From NCBI RefSeq assembly GCF_003670295.1, contig NZ_QXJG01000001.1:175978-239977 (forward strand): a DNA stretch of 64,000 nucleotides. Reading direction: 5' to 3'. A program made the translations under genes and the position numbers. Positions 52,359 through 62,700 of this stretch are shown here, one piece after another; positions within the stretch are counted from its first letter, which is position 1, and each line of letters opens with the position of its first letter. Under the pieces are notes generated by a model. That model did not search any database. It was not told where the DNA came from and saw only the letters and a program-made list of their open reading frames with translations. The stretch is from Helicobacter burdigaliensis. Lineage in GTDB: Bacteria > Campylobacterota > Campylobacteria > Campylobacterales > Helicobacteraceae.

Positions 52359-52910
52359 ATGAAAAATAATCAAAAAATTATTACAACCCACGCTTTTAAT
52401 CCCATCTTTAATCAAGATTCTAAAGTTCTTATTTTAGGCTCTTTTCCCTCCCTTGCTTCAGAATCTTTTGGTTTTTATTATGGGAATTCCAATAATCGCT
52501 TTTGGAGCGTTTTAGCACTTGTATTAGATGAGGTTGTGCCAACTTCAAAAGACAAGCATTTGAAAAATAAAGAGATTATAGAGATTCAGAGAAATTTTTT
52601 ACTAGCACACCATATTGCACTTTGGGATTGCGTGCAAACTTGCAAAAGAAAGGCAAATAACTCAAGCGATACAAATTTAGAAATTATAAGTTTTAATGAT
52701 ATTACAAAGATTGTGTATAAAAGTCAAATCAAAGCAATTTTTTGTAATGGCAAACTTGCTTCAAAAACTTTTTTAAAATTGCAAAGCAATACTTTAAAAC
52801 CTCTTAATATCCCTTGCTTTACCCTACCCTCCACTAGCAGTGCAAATGCACGCTACAACTTAGAAGATTTAAAAACAAAATGGAGTGTTCTTAAGAATTT
52901 TTTGCTTTGA
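52359..52910 (+). CDS. DNA-deoxyinosine glycosylase (UDG superfamily)
   Basis: 183 residues. 'VLILGSFPSLASESFGFYYGNSNNRFWSVLALVL' carries the catalytic-loop Gly-Ser-Phe-Pro and Asn residues of family 6 glycosylases, and 'HHIALWDCVQTCKRKANNSSDTNL' follows. Removes hypoxanthine (deaminated adenine) from DNA. Single gene. Confidence 0.85.
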   Translation: MKNNQKIITTHAFNPIFNQDSKVLILGSFPSLASESFGFYYGNSNNRFWSVLALVLDEVVPTSKDKHLKNKEIIEIQRNFLLAHHIALWDCVQTCKRKANNSSDTNLEIISFNDITKIVYKSQIKAIFCNGKLASKTFLKLQSNTLKPLNIPCFTLPSTSSANARYNLEDLKTKWSVLKNFLL

Positions 52911-52973
52911 TACAAAATTTATCTACTCTTTGCTATACTTTAGGCATTTTTTATTTAAAAATTAGGAATTTCT

Positions 52974-53555
52974 ATGCAAGAAACGATTGATTTATTGCTA
53001 AAATATGGCTATATTCTTTTATTTTTATATTCTTTGGGTGGCGGATTTGTCGCACTTGTAGCTGCTTGTGTGCTTAGCAGTATGGGAAAAATGGATTTAT
53101 ATTTAAGCCTAAGCGTAGCGATTTTAGGGAATTTTTTGGGCGATGCTTTGCTTTTTTATCTTGCAAGATACCAAAAAAAAGAAATGATGCCCTATCTTTC
53201 CAAGCACAAAAGAAAGCTTGCTTATACGCAACTTTTAATGCGTCGCTATGGCTCTTTGGTTTTAATTATCCAAAAATACATTTATGGATTTAAAACTCTA
53301 GTGCCCCTTGGCGTTGCACTTACAAATTATAATTTTAGCAAATTCAACTTTTACAATCTAATAGGTGCGATTCTTTGGGGATTTAGCATAGGTTTAGGGA
53401 GCTATTTTTTAAGCGAAGTATTTTTAAATAGCCTTTCTTATTTGCAAAATTATCCATTTCTAGCACCCATTATACTTTTTACTTTGCTTTTAATCCTTTG
53501 GATATTTTTATCTAAAGCAACTACAAAAAAATTTAATAAAAATCTAGGAAAATAA
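52974..53555 (+). CDS. DedA family membrane protein
   Basis: 193 residues, four to five membrane helices. 'LGNFLGDALLFYLAR' and 'GSLVLIIQKYIYGFKTLVPLGVALTNYNFSKFNFYNLIGAILWG' are DedA signature regions, though the usual 'R.iPg.R' is 'KYIYGFK' here. Members flip phospholipids or undecaprenyl phosphate. Overlaps metH by one base (TAATG). Confidence 0.85.
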   Translation: MQETIDLLLKYGYILLFLYSLGGGFVALVAACVLSSMGKMDLYLSLSVAILGNFLGDALLFYLARYQKKEMMPYLSKHKRKLAYTQLLMRRYGSLVLIIQKYIYGFKTLVPLGVALTNYNFSKFNFYNLIGAILWGFSIGLGSYFLSEVFLNSLSYLQNYPFLAPIILFTLLLILWIFLSKATTKKFNKNLGK

Positions 53556-56500
53556 TGTTAGCAAAAATCCAAAAACTCATCAAAAATCAAGCTCTTATCT
53601 TAGATGGGGCTATGGGGACACAAATCCAAAAATATGACATACAAGACTGGGGAATTAATAAAAAGGGCGAAAGCTTGGCAGGTTGCTCTGAAAGTTTGCT
53701 TTTAAGCCACCCACAAATTATAAAAGAGATTCATAGTGAATATTTACAAGCAGGGGCTAATGGCATAAAAACCAATACTTTTGGTGTAATGCCATGGGTT
53801 TTGGCGGAATATGGCTTGGAAAATGAAGCTAAAAACCTTGCATTCTTGGGTGTAAAACTTGTAAAAGATTGCATAAAAGCCCACACTCCCTTGCAAAACC
53901 AAAAAGATGCACTCTTTTGCATAGCCTCACTAGGACCCGGCACAAAGCTTCCAAGCTTAGGGCATATTGATTATGATAGTATGTATAGTGGGTATTGTGA
54001 ATGCGTTAAAGGCTTTAAAGAAGCAGGAGCAGATATTATTTTGCTAGAAACCGCACAAGATCCTTTACAAATTAAAATCGCACTCCATGCGTGTTTAGAT
54101 ATTGCAAGTGAGATTCCCATTATGGTTTCTGCTACGATTGAAACCAATGGCTCTATGCTAATAGGCACAGATATTGCGACACTTTTTAGCATTTTAGAAC
54201 CTTTCCCCATTCTTTCTTTAGGGCTTAATTGTGGCTTAGGGCCTGATTTAGCTAGATCACATTTGCTTTCTTTAAGCAAGGTTAGTAAATTCCCAATTTC
54301 TGTGCATACTAATGCAGGACTTCCACAAAACAGAGGCGGAATCACTTACTATCCTATGGAAGCAGAGGAATTTTCCAATCTTCAAAAAGAATTTTTAGAC
54401 ATTAATGGAGTTTGCTTTTTGGGCGGTTGCTGTGGCACCACACCTAAACATATTGAACTTTTAGTGCAAAAAACAAAAGGAATCACTCCAAAACCCTTAC
54501 AAAGTAGCTACAATCCTAGCATCGCTTCACTCTTTAGCTCTTATGAGCTAACCCAAAGCCCTGCACCCCTGCTTATAGGGGAACGCTCTAATGCCACTGG
54601 CTCTAAAGCTTTTAGAGAACTGCTTTTAAAAGAGGATTATGAAGGAGCTCTTGGGGTGGGACTTTTACAAGTGCAAAGTGGCGCGCACTGCTTAGATGTT
54701 AGCGTAGCATTTGCAGGACGCAATGAAGATAAAGATATGCAAGAGCTTATCTCTTTATATGCTAGTAAAATCGCTCTTCCTTTGATGCCTGATTCCACAC
54801 AAGTGAATGCACTAGAAATTGCCTTAAAACTCATAGGATCACGCCCCATTATTAATTCAGCAAACTTAGAAGATGGGATAGAAAAGTTTGATAAAATCGC
54901 TACCCTTGCTAAGCGTTTTGGAGCTGTGCTTGTCTGCCTTACCATAGATGAAAAAGGTATGTGCAAAGACAAAACTTCTAAAGTTGAATGTGCTAAAAGA
55001 ATGATGGAAAGAGCTAAAAATATCCATAATCTAAGAGAAGAAGACATTATCTTTGATCCTCTTACATTTACCGTAGGAAGTGGTGATGAAGAATATTTTG
55101 ATGCGGGGATTCAAACCCTAGAAGCTATCAGAGCTTTAAGAGAACTCTACCCAAAAGCTGGAAGCGTTTTGGGGCTTTCAAATATTTCCTTTGGATTAAG
55201 TAAAGAGGGGCGAATCTATCTAAATTCTATCTTTTTACACCACGCGATAAACTATGGACTAAGTGCTGCTATTGTCAATGTAGCCCATTTAATCCCCTAT
55301 TCTAAAATAGATAAAGAAGATATTAAAATCTGCGAGGAACTTATTTTTAACCACCAAAAAAGCAAAGAACCTCTTTATAATTTCATAAAACATTTTGAAA
55401 ACAAGAGCAATCTTAACCTAAAAGAAGAAGAAAAAGACAATCTAAGCACAAAAGAAAAAATAGCAAAATATTTAATTGATGGGAATCTTAATAAAATGCT
55501 AGAGCTTTTGCCAAGTGCCAAAGATGAAATTAATCCTGAAATTATCATTAATGAAATTTTAATTGATGCGATGAAAATCGTTGGAGATAGATTTGGTGCA
55601 GGAGAGATGCAACTTCCTTTCGTGCTTCAAAGTGCGGAAGTTATGAAAAAAAGCGTGGATTATTTAAATGAATTTTTGCCCAAAAAGCAAAGTGAACACA
55701 AAACCACAATCGTAATAGGCACGGTAAAAGGTGATGTACATGATGTAGGTAAAAATCTAGTGGATATTATCCTAACTAATAATGGCTTTAATGTAATTAA
55801 CATAGGCATTAAAGCAGAGCTTGAAAAGTTTTTAGAAGTGATTAAAACTCAAAAAGTGGATTGTATAGGAATGAGCGGATTGCTTGTAAAATCCACACTT
55901 GTGATGAAAGAAAATTTACAAGAATTGAAACGCTTAGGCATTAAAATCCCCATTATGCTTGGCGGAGCAGCTCTCAATCGTGAATTTGTAGAGGAATACT
56001 GCAAACCAAACTATGATGGGATTATCTTTTATTGCAAAGATGCATTTGATAGTGTGGCTGCTATGCAGATTATCCAAAAAGGAGATTTTAGCGATCTCAC
56101 CCTACCTAGCCAAAAGGGCAAAAATAATACTTCAAAGCAAGAAGCAAGGCTACAAAATAAGCTTAAAAAATCCCTAGAAGCAAAAGAAAACCTACCAAAA
56201 CCTACCAAAAGCACACTAGAATTTAACTACAAATCCCACACACCACCCTTTTTTGGTAAGAAAATCTTAGAACTCACAAAAGCTCAATTTGATGAAGTTT
56301 TTGCATTTTTAGATAAGGATTTACTATTTAAACACCGCTGGGGATATTCTAAATTTAAAAAAGAGGAATACCTAAAACTAAAACAAAACGAGCTAGAACC
56401 CATGCTAGAAGCATTTAAAAAGGAGCTAGTAGAAAATGAGATTTTTAAGCCTATTGTGATGTATGGCTACTACCACACACGCACTAAAACCCCACAAAAT

Positions 56501-56995
56501 GCGGAAGATGGATTGATTTTAGAAGTGAGTGAATTTGAAGATTTTAGCAAAAGTGTGGAATTTTTATTCCCACGCTCTTCTAAAGAGCCTTTTTTGTGTC
56601 TTGGGGACTATTTTAATCCAAAGGGCGATGTATGTGCGTTTCATCTTGTTTCTAGTGGGCTAAATTTTAGTTCTTATGAAGAAAAGCTTTACAAAAATGC
56701 AGAATACCATAAATATTACTTAATGCACGCACTTATTATGGATTTAGCAGAAGCATTAGCGGATTTTATCCATGCTAGAGTAAGAAATGAACTAAACTTA
56801 GATACAAAATGCGGACAACGCTACTCTTTTGGCTATCCTGCATGTCCTGATCTTTCCTTAAGCAAGAATCTTTTTGCTCTTTTTAACCCACAAGAACTTG
56901 GTATTAGTTTAAGTGAAACCTATCAAATGACACCAGAAGCTACAACCTCTGCACTCATCACTTTCTATAAAGACGCCACCTACTTTGCAATTTAA
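53555..56995 (+). CDS. metH: Cobalamin-dependent methionine synthase
   Basis: 1146 residues, all four domains. Homocysteine domain 1-310 with zinc 'GGCCGTTPKHI' (about 289); folate (pterin) domain about 335-600 ('IGERSNATGSKAFRELL'); B12 domain about 640-840 with the cobalt-binding His in 'GDVHDVGKN' (about 730); and the activation domain from about 890 to the end ('FLCLGDYFNP...DVCAFHLVSSG' and 'RYSFGYPACPDLS'). Makes methionine from homocysteine and methyltetrahydrofolate. Confidence 0.97.
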   Translation: MLAKIQKLIKNQALILDGAMGTQIQKYDIQDWGINKKGESLAGCSESLLLSHPQIIKEIHSEYLQAGANGIKTNTFGVMPWVLAEYGLENEAKNLAFLGVKLVKDCIKAHTPLQNQKDALFCIASLGPGTKLPSLGHIDYDSMYSGYCECVKGFKEAGADIILLETAQDPLQIKIALHACLDIASEIPIMVSATIETNGSMLIGTDIATLFSILEPFPILSLGLNCGLGPDLARSHLLSLSKVSKFPISVHTNAGLPQNRGGITYYPMEAEEFSNLQKEFLDINGVCFLGGCCGTTPKHIELLVQKTKGITPKPLQSSYNPSIASLFSSYELTQSPAPLLIGERSNATGSKAFRELLLKEDYEGALGVGLLQVQSGAHCLDVSVAFAGRNEDKDMQELISLYASKIALPLMPDSTQVNALEIALKLIGSRPIINSANLEDGIEKFDKIATLAKRFGAVLVCLTIDEKGMCKDKTSKVECAKRMMERAKNIHNLREEDIIFDPLTFTVGSGDEEYFDAGIQTLEAIRALRELYPKAGSVLGLSNISFGLSKEGRIYLNSIFLHHAINYGLSAAIVNVAHLIPYSKIDKEDIKICEELIFNHQKSKEPLYNFIKHFENKSNLNLKEEEKDNLSTKEKIAKYLIDGNLNKMLELLPSAKDEINPEIIINEILIDAMKIVGDRFGAGEMQLPFVLQSAEVMKKSVDYLNEFLPKKQSEHKTTIVIGTVKGDVHDVGKNLVDIILTNNGFNVINIGIKAELEKFLEVIKTQKVDCIGMSGLLVKSTLVMKENLQELKRLGIKIPIMLGGAALNREFVEEYCKPNYDGIIFYCKDAFDSVAAMQIIQKGDFSDLTLPSQKGKNNTSKQEARLQNKLKKSLEAKENLPKPTKSTLEFNYKSHTPPFFGKKILELTKAQFDEVFAFLDKDLLFKHRWGYSKFKKEEYLKLKQNELEPMLEAFKKELVENEIFKPIVMYGYYHTRTKTPQNAEDGLILEVSEFEDFSKSVEFLFPRSSKEPFLCLGDYFNPKGDVCAFHLVSSGLNFSSYEEKLYKNAEYHKYYLMHALIMDLAEALADFIHARVRNELNLDTKCGQRYSFGYPACPDLSLSKNLFALFNPQELGISLSETYQMTPEATTSALITFYKDATYFAI

Positions 56996-57009
56996 GGGAT
57001 TTATCCCTT
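56994..57009 (+). terminator. Hairpin after metH
   Basis: AAGGGA TTTA TCCCTT right at the metH stop, then 'tctttcctt'. Longer outer pairing (GCAATTTAAGG with CCTTAAAATTGC) is also possible. Confidence 0.55.
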
Positions 57010-57068
57010 TCTTTCCTTAAAATTGCATAAAATAGTCAATCTCTACTTTATAAAATAACAAAGAGATG

Positions 57069-57165
57069 GCATACTCTTTATTATAAAAGAGTTCTCGTGA
57101 TGCAAGAGAAAGAATTTACTTGTAGATTTTGCTGCTTTTGCTTAATAAAATTACTTTTGATTAAA
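57069..57165 (+). repeat. Dispersed repeat, second family, copy 2
   Basis: Shares 'atactctttatt', 'ttctcgtg', 'agaatttacttgt' and 'aattacttttga' in order with 284-386. It lies in the gap after metH, next to a gene remnant. Nothing else is seen in 57010-57178. Confidence 0.6.
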
Positions 57166-57178
57166 ACTGCTTCATTAC

Positions 57179-57436
57179 TTAGTTCCTTTTTGTAAGGATA
57201 GGAGTTTCTATCTCTCCCGCTCCTTTTGCATTTTCTAGTATATCTTTAGCGATTTTTTCTAAGCTATTTTCTACATTTTCTATTTTTTCATAGATTTTAT
57301 AGTTTTGTATTTCTTTTAGTTGTGCGTAGTCTTTTAGGCTAGTTTCATAGAGCTTCTTAGCTTCTTCATAGGTAGTTTTGTTTTGAGAGAAAGATTGCCC
57401 TTTTATATAAAAATGTTTAAGGCTTACTTTTATGCT
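57179..57436 (-). pseudogene. C-terminal gene remnant without a start
   Basis: An 85-codon open stretch on the minus strand after an in-frame TAA at 57437-57439, ending TAA at 57179. It has normal codon use and a protein-like charged helix: 'QNKTTYEEAKKLYETSLKDY', then 'IYEKIENVENSLEKIAKDIL', and ends 'ETPILTKRN'. No ATG lies in frame. Its 5' end abuts the queC stop on the same strand, as if the rest was lost in a rearrangement. The parent family is not recognised. Confidence 0.55.
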
Positions 57437-58116
57437 TTATTCACATTCTTTTTATAAGGGATTTTATCTTGCACCCCTATTTCTTTAAATCCCCTAAGAC
57501 GCAATAGACAGCTATCACACTCTCCACATGCCTCCTCACTACTTTCATAACAAGACCAAGTGAGCTCCAAAGGAACCTCTAACTCTAGGGACTTTTTAAC
57601 AATATCTGCTTTTTTAAATTGTAAAAGTGGAGTGCAGATTGTAACTTTAAAATCCTTTGTTGTGCCTTCATTGATAAAATCTTGTGCTTTTTGAATAAAA
57701 TTCTTAGTGCAATCAGGATACCCGCTACCATCTGCTTCAATCACTCCTATATAAATACGCTCACAACCCTCCTTTTCAGCTATGCTTCCAGCAACACTTA
57801 AAAACACTCCATTTCTAAAAGGCACATATGTAGTAGGCACCTCCCCTACTCTTCCTAGCTCATTTTTAGGAACTGCCATCTCTAAATCTACAAGTGCATT
57901 TCCTCCAATTACCTTTAAAAAATCCATATCTAAAGAGTAGCTTTTATACACTTGCAATTCTTTGCAAATTGCTTCAAAACATTCTTTTTCTTTGCTTTGC
58001 GTTCTTTGTCCATAGTTAAAATGGATAGCAACAATCTCATACCCCTCTTTTTTGGCTAGATATGCACACAATGTGCTATCCATACCCCCACTTAAAATAC
58101 ACAATGCTTTTTTCAT
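57430..58116 (-). CDS. queC: 7-cyano-7-deazaguanine synthase QueC
   Basis: 228 residues from ATG 58116, 10 bases after the ribBA stop; an earlier start would overlap ribBA and add an unlikely N-terminus. PP-loop '[16 protein letters not shown]', '[15 protein letters not shown]' and the C-terminal zinc cluster '[22 protein letters not shown]'. Makes preQ0 for queuosine in tRNA. Confidence 0.95.
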   Translation of the reverse strand: MKKALCILSGGMDSTLCAYLAKKEGYEIVAIHFNYGQRTQSKEKECFEAICKELQVYKSYSLDMDFLKVIGGNALVDLEMAVPKNELGRVGEVPTTYVPFRNGVFLSVAGSIAEKEGCERIYIGVIEADGSGYPDCTKNFIQKAQDFINEGTTKDFKVTICTPLLQFKKADIVKKSLELEVPLELTWSCYESSEEACGECDSCLLRLRGFKEIGVQDKIPYKKNVNKA

Positions 58117-58126
58117 AAAAATAGCC

Positions 58127-59161
58127 TTAATCCAATTCAATTTTATCAATTATTTTAAGGTTAAAACCACCAAGCATTAGACTTTGCTTTTCCACTTCAC
58201 TTGTGCTTAAGAGTTTAAAATCATGCACCTTTAAACTTTTTAAAATTTGCGCTCCTATACCTACTCCCTTTACATCTTTTTGCTTATGGGTTTGCATACA
58301 CACTAGATACCCTCCTTCTTGTGACATTTTTTCTACTGCCTTTGTGAGTGCGTTAAATTCTGCACTATTTTCCATAAAATCCACATCTTCTTTTATATGG
58401 TGAAATTTCACAAAAGGTTCTTTGCTATCTTTAAACTTAAAAACGCGATGAATCCTATTTAGATGATCTTTTATCTCAAACTTTTGTGCTTTTTTTCCAC
58501 AAAATTCTGCTTCTTTTATGCTTACAATCTCAATAAGTTGCTCAAATTGCAAACGATACTGCACCAAATCAGATACATAAAGGATTTTTAAATTATGTTT
58601 TTTAGAAAAATCCATTAAAAACTTATCCCCCCTATGTGCCATTAATCCATCTTCTTTCATAATCTCACAAATTACGCTAATAGGTTTTAAGCCTGCTAAT
58701 TTACAAATATCAATACTTGCTTCTGTATGCCCTGTGCGTTCTAACACTCCCCCTTCTTTTGCAATTAATGGAAAAATATGTCCTGGACGCACAAAATCTT
58801 CTGGCTTTGTATTAGGCTTACACATAAGATTGATTGTCAAATCCCTCTCATAGGCTGAAATACCCGTCTTTGCTTCTTTGGCATCAATAGAAACTGTAAA
58901 AGCAGTTTCATGATTAGAGCTATTCTTACTTACCATAGGTGGCAAATCAAGCTTTAAAGAAAGTTCTTTAGTGATAGATACACAAATAAGCCCTCTAGCC
59001 TCTTGTGCCATAAAATTAATCTTTTCAGGTGTACTAAAGATTCCTGCCATCACTAAATCCCCTTCATTCTCCCTATCTTCATCGTCCATCACAATAATCA
59101 TTTCCCCATTTTTAATCGCTTTAATTGCTTCTTCTACTCTTAAAATTGATTCATTTTGCAT
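58127..59161 (-). CDS. ribBA: DHBP synthase with degenerate GTP cyclohydrolase II domain
   Basis: 344 residues from ATG 59161 (AAGGTG upstream). The N-terminal RibB domain is complete: '[19 protein letters not shown]', '[41 protein letters not shown]' and 'CEIMKEDG'. The C-terminal half (about 210-344) follows the RibA fold but lacks the zinc motif 'C..GD..gS..CDCG' and is probably inactive as GTP cyclohydrolase II; H. pylori has a similar fusion plus a separate RibA. Makes the four-carbon unit of riboflavin. Confidence 0.9.
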   Translation of the reverse strand: MQNESILRVEEAIKAIKNGEMIIVMDDEDRENEGDLVMAGIFSTPEKINFMAQEARGLICVSITKELSLKLDLPPMVSKNSSNHETAFTVSIDAKEAKTGISAYERDLTINLMCKPNTKPEDFVRPGHIFPLIAKEGGVLERTGHTEASIDICKLAGLKPISVICEIMKEDGLMAHRGDKFLMDFSKKHNLKILYVSDLVQYRLQFEQLIEIVSIKEAEFCGKKAQKFEIKDHLNRIHRVFKFKDSKEPFVKFHHIKEDVDFMENSAEFNALTKAVEKMSQEGGYLVCMQTHKQKDVKGVGIGAQILKSLKVHDFKLLSTSEVEKQSLMLGGFNLKIIDKIELD

Positions 59162-59253
59162 AATTTTCACCTTATTTAATGCCTAAAGCACCTATTTTTT
59201 TAATTCTTTTATTTGAAGTATAACTATTTTTTTTTAAAAGTTTTGTAAAACTC

Positions 59254-59282
59254 TTGACTTTACTTAAAACATTTTGTATAAT
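59254..59282 (+). promoter_or_regulatory. Promoter of the tRNA pair
   Basis: TTGACT (59254-59259), 17 bp, TATAAT (59277-59282), a near-consensus sigma-70 promoter, with tRNA-Gln starting 14 bp downstream. Confidence 0.8.
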
Positions 59283-59295
59283 TTCGGCTCGTTAT

Positions 59296-59370
59296 TGGGG
59301 TATCGCCAAGCGGTAAGGCACCTGGTTTTGGTCCAGGCATTCCGAGGTTCGAATCCTTGTACCCCAGCCA
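59296..59370 (+). tRNA. tRNA-Gln (anticodon TTG)
   Basis: 75 bases including encoded CCA. Acceptor TGGGGTA pairs with TACCCCA; the anticodon stem-loop is 'cctggttTTGgtccagg'; T arm 'gaggttcgaatcctt'. Complete cloverleaf. Confidence 0.96.
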
Positions 59371-59418
59371 CTTTTTCTTACAAATTTTTATTTTTAATAG
59401 TTTTAATAAATAATATAT

Positions 59419-59495
<77 letters not shown>

Positions 59496-59750
59496 AAATT
59501 CTTTCAAAAGTTTCTATTATTTTTCCTTTTGCAAAATAAGTTTTTTCATAAAGTAACATATTTTTTATCTTTTTTCCATATTATCACAGAAGCATTACTA
59601 TTGCCCTTTCAAAAGCTTTATCATAAATAATAATGAGTTTTTCATATAAACTTATAAGTATTTTATTCCATTTTACTTTATTTTTATGTATAATCAAATA
59701 TCAAATTTTTTGAATTTTGGTATGTTTATCTTACACTAGAAAGGATTAAA

Positions 59751-60842
59751 ATGTTTGGTAGTAATCAATACAAAGAGGAGTTGAAAAAAGCTCTAGAGCA
59801 AAACAAAGAGCTAAAGGAGAAAATCTCGCGACTAGAATCACAAATCCAATCTCTTAGCGAAGAAAAAGCAGAATTACAGACACAAAAAACGCCGCAATGC
59901 ACAGAAACTTTTAAAAATATGACACTCTCACTTGCAAAAAGTTGTTCAACTAATTTAAAAGTTCTTCAAGATGATTTTGCAAAATCTGTTAGTCTTTTAG
60001 AGGATACAAAGAAAAATTCTACAAACAACATTCAACAAACACAAAACACACAAGCAAAACTTGAAAACAGTATTGCCAGTATGACTGAAAAACTTTCTGA
60101 ATTTAATCATATGATAGAGCAAGTGCAAAATGACTTTGCAGCGATTTCTAGCGTTATTTCACTGATTACTGATATTTCTGATCAAACCAATCTTTTAGCA
60201 TTAAATGCCGCTATTGAAGCAGCAAGAGCAGGAGAGCATGGAAGAGGATTTGCGGTTGTGGCAGATGAAGTTAGAAAACTAGCTGAACGCACACAAAAGG
60301 CTACTAAAGAAATAGAAATGAATATCCAGATCGTGCAACAAAACTTCTCAAGTGTTCAAGCTTCCACAGATGAAATTTTACAAGGTATGGAAGATTTAAA
60401 CAATGAAAATCAATCCTTAGAATCTATCCGCAATTCAGCAGATCAAATCCTAAAAGAAACCGATACTATCCGCTACACTACATTTGTAGGCTTGGTCAAG
60501 TTAGATCACCTACTCTTTAAAATCAATGGATATAGCTCCATCTTTAGCGAAAATATGGAAGCACAATTTGTAGGACACCATGATTGTCGTTTAGGAAAAT
60601 GGTATGATAGTGGAAATGGTAAATTAGAATTCTCTATGTTACCTAGCTACAATAAATTAGAAAGTTCTCATGAAGCTGTCCATAGTAGCATTATTGCAGG
60701 TTATGAGCTTATGAAAAGACATGAAGGAGCACAAGCTTGCTTAGAAGAAATTAGCCAACATTTCCAAAAAGCTGAAGATGCAAGCTTAGAAGTTGTAACT
60801 ATCTTAGACAATCTCTTAAAAGAAAAACTAGATACAATCTAA
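59751..60842 (+). CDS. tlpD: Cytoplasmic chemoreceptor with CZB domain (TlpD-like)
   Basis: 363 residues, no membrane helix. N-terminal coiled coil, signalling tip '[38 protein letters not shown]' (about 145-182) and a C-terminal CZB zinc domain: '[16 protein letters not shown]', '[16 protein letters not shown]', 'HEAVHSSI'. The His/Cys ligands are all present. The layout matches H. pylori TlpD, which senses oxidative stress, energy state or hypochlorite. Confidence 0.93.
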   Translation: MFGSNQYKEELKKALEQNKELKEKISRLESQIQSLSEEKAELQTQKTPQCTETFKNMTLSLAKSCSTNLKVLQDDFAKSVSLLEDTKKNSTNNIQQTQNTQAKLENSIASMTEKLSEFNHMIEQVQNDFAAISSVISLITDISDQTNLLALNAAIEAARAGEHGRGFAVVADEVRKLAERTQKATKEIEMNIQIVQQNFSSVQASTDEILQGMEDLNNENQSLESIRNSADQILKETDTIRYTTFVGLVKLDHLLFKINGYSSIFSENMEAQFVGHHDCRLGKWYDSGNGKLEFSMLPSYNKLESSHEAVHSSIIAGYELMKRHEGAQACLEEISQHFQKAEDASLEVVTILDNLLKEKLDTI

Positions 60843-60859
60843 AAATCTAAAGAGCTTCT

Positions 60860-61180
60860 TTAAGCGCTCTTTAGAGTGATCACTGCAATAATTATCACGA
60901 TGATTCCAATCCACCCAATAGGTTTTAATTTTTGGTTAAAGAAATAATAACCCCCAAGTGTTGTTCCTAAAATCCCAATACTTCCCCACAATGTATAGGC
61001 TACTGCTAATTTCATTCCCTCCAAACTTAAAGTAAGCAAATAAAAAGCAAGCCAAACTAATAAAATAGATAAGATTCCCCATTTATAATTTCTAAAGCCA
61101 TCGGATTTATTTAAAGTTAAATTTGCGACAATATCTAAAATTGCTGCCAAAATAACATAAAATAGATAGATACTAAACAT
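60860..61180 (-). CDS. SMR family small membrane transporter, second subunit
   Basis: 106 residues from ATG 61180 (GGAG upstream; a GTG seven codons earlier is possible). Four helices; 'ILAAILDIVANLTLNKSDGF' has Asp where SMR proteins usually have the key Glu, and 'LAVAYTLWGSIGILGTTLGGYYFF' is the conserved second half. The Asp replacement suggests it works as one half of a heterodimer with the gene before it, which it overlaps by 8 bases. Confidence 0.85.
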   Translation of the reverse strand: MFSIYLFYVILAAILDIVANLTLNKSDGFRNYKWGILSILLVWLAFYLLTLSLEGMKLAVAYTLWGSIGILGTTLGGYYFFNQKLKPIGWIGIIVIIIAVITLKSA

Positions 61181-61517
61181 TTTTCTCTCCGTGTTCTTCA
61201 CCCAAATTCACCAAAACAATTCCAATAATCGCTAAAGCTAGTCCTATATATTCTTGCATTTTTAACTCTGCTTTAAAAACAAAAAGTGCAATAATCGTAA
61301 TGAGTGAAAGCCCAACTATCTCCCAAATAGCATACGCCACCCCCACACTAATCTTTCTAATAGAAAGCGACATAAAATAATAAGCAATTCCAATCATGGC
61401 AAACAAGATTCCATAAATTATAATTTTATTGCCTCCCTCTTGTGCATAATTCACAACAGAAACTCCAAAAACTTCACAAAAAATTGCCAAAATCAAAAAA
61501 ATCCACGCTTTTATCAT
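61173..61517 (-). CDS. SMR family small membrane transporter, first subunit
   Basis: 114 residues from ATG 61517, with AGGAAG upstream and the normal SMR start 'MIKAWIFLILAIFCEVFGVSVVNYA', which holds the essential Glu. 'ISVGVAYAIWEIVGLSLITIIALFVF' is the conserved dimer helix. Drug, polyamine or guanidinium export by proton exchange; the substrate is not known. Confidence 0.88.
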   Translation of the reverse strand: MIKAWIFLILAIFCEVFGVSVVNYAQEGGNKIIIYGILFAMIGIAYYFMSLSIRKISVGVAYAIWEIVGLSLITIIALFVFKAELKMQEYIGLALAIIGIVLVNLGEEHGEKNV

Positions 61518-61668
61518 AAATCTTCCTAGAATAATTTTAAGCATTATATCCACACTTTTTTTAAAAATGCAAATTTTATTTACTTTTCCCATCTTTATAA
61601 AGGGCAAATAAAGTAAAACTTGGTAGAATCTTAAAAAAATTCTAAAAAATTGCAAATAAAGGTGGTTT

Positions 61669-62700
61669 ATGGATTGCATTAATCTACCAACTTACTCCAT
61701 TCATTTTGGAGCGCTTCCTAAGCTTTCTTGGAATGGAAAAGTTTTAATCATTACAAATCCTAAAATTTCTGGTTTGCATTTAAAAAGACTTTTGGAGAAT
61801 CTTGATGCTTGCGAAATTTATTGCATTTGTTTGCAGGATGGAGAAAAATACAAAAATCTTAGTAGCATTGAAACAATTTTAGAAGCTGCTTTCAATCATC
61901 GCTTAAACCGCAACTCTTTAATGATTGCACTAGGAGGAGGCGTTATAGGAGATATGGTAGGATTTGCAGCGGGTATTTTTATGCGAGGTATCCCCTATAT
62001 TCAAATCCCAACCACTCTACTCTCTCAAGTAGATTCAAGTGTGGGTGGCAAAACAGGCATTAATAATAGCTTTGGTAAAAATCTCATCGGACTTTTTAAT
62101 CCTCCAAAAGCCGTTTATATAGATACACACTTTTTACAAACCCTACCTAATCGGGAATTGAATGCTGGAATAGCTGAGATTATCAAAATGGCTATTTGTT
62201 TTGATAAAGATTTTTTTAAATTCTTGCAAAATGCGGATTTACAAAATATAAATATCTTGCAAGAAGTAATTTATAAAGCGGTTAGTATCAAAGCTAAAGT
62301 TGTCTTAGAAGATGAAAAAGAAAAAGGAATAAGAGCGGCTTTAAACTATGGTCATACCTTTGGTCATATTATTGAAAAACTAGGTAATTTCAATCAATTT
62401 CTACATGGAGAAGCAGTAAGCATAGGAATGATGATGGCAAACACGCTTGCTTTAAAACTAAATCTTATCTCAAAAGAAGAATTTATAGAGATTAAAAACC
62501 TCCTTTGCAAATTCAATCTTCCCATTACCTATAAAATCAAAGATATAAAAACTTTTTACTCTTATTTCTTTTTAGATAAAAAAAGTTTAGACAACACTAT
62601 AAAATTTATTTTACCCAACAAAATAGGTAATTTCATTATAAAAGACGATGTTGCAGAAGATTTACTTTTAGAAATTTTAGAGAGTTTTCAATGCGATTAA
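61669..62700 (+). CDS. aroB: 3-dehydroquinate synthase
   Basis: 343 residues. NAD motif 'GGGVIGDMVGFAAGIFMRGIPYIQIPTTLLSQVDSSVGGKTGINN', 'GLFNPPKAVYIDTHFLQTLP', and zinc His in 'NYGHTFGHIIE' and 'LHGEAVSIGMMMA'. Second step of the shikimate pathway. Its end overlaps the next gene by 10 bases. Confidence 0.96.
   Translation: MDCINLPTYSIHFGALPKLSWNGKVLIITNPKISGLHLKRLLENLDACEIYCICLQDGEKYKNLSSIETILEAAFNHRLNRNSLMIALGGGVIGDMVGFAAGIFMRGIPYIQIPTTLLSQVDSSVGGKTGINNSFGKNLIGLFNPPKAVYIDTHFLQTLPNRELNAGIAEIIKMAICFDKDFFKFLQNADLQNINILQEVIYKAVSIKAKVVLEDEKEKGIRAALNYGHTFGHIIEKLGNFNQFLHGEAVSIGMMMANTLALKLNLISKEEFIEIKNLLCKFNLPITYKIKDIKTFYSYFFLDKKSLDNTIKFILPNKIGNFIIKDDVAEDLLLEILESFQCD

Noticed and set aside
59229-59237. 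T run upstream of the tRNA genes as a regulatory tract
   Set aside because: T runs of this length are common in the AT-rich gaps here, and this one lies outside the promoter elements.
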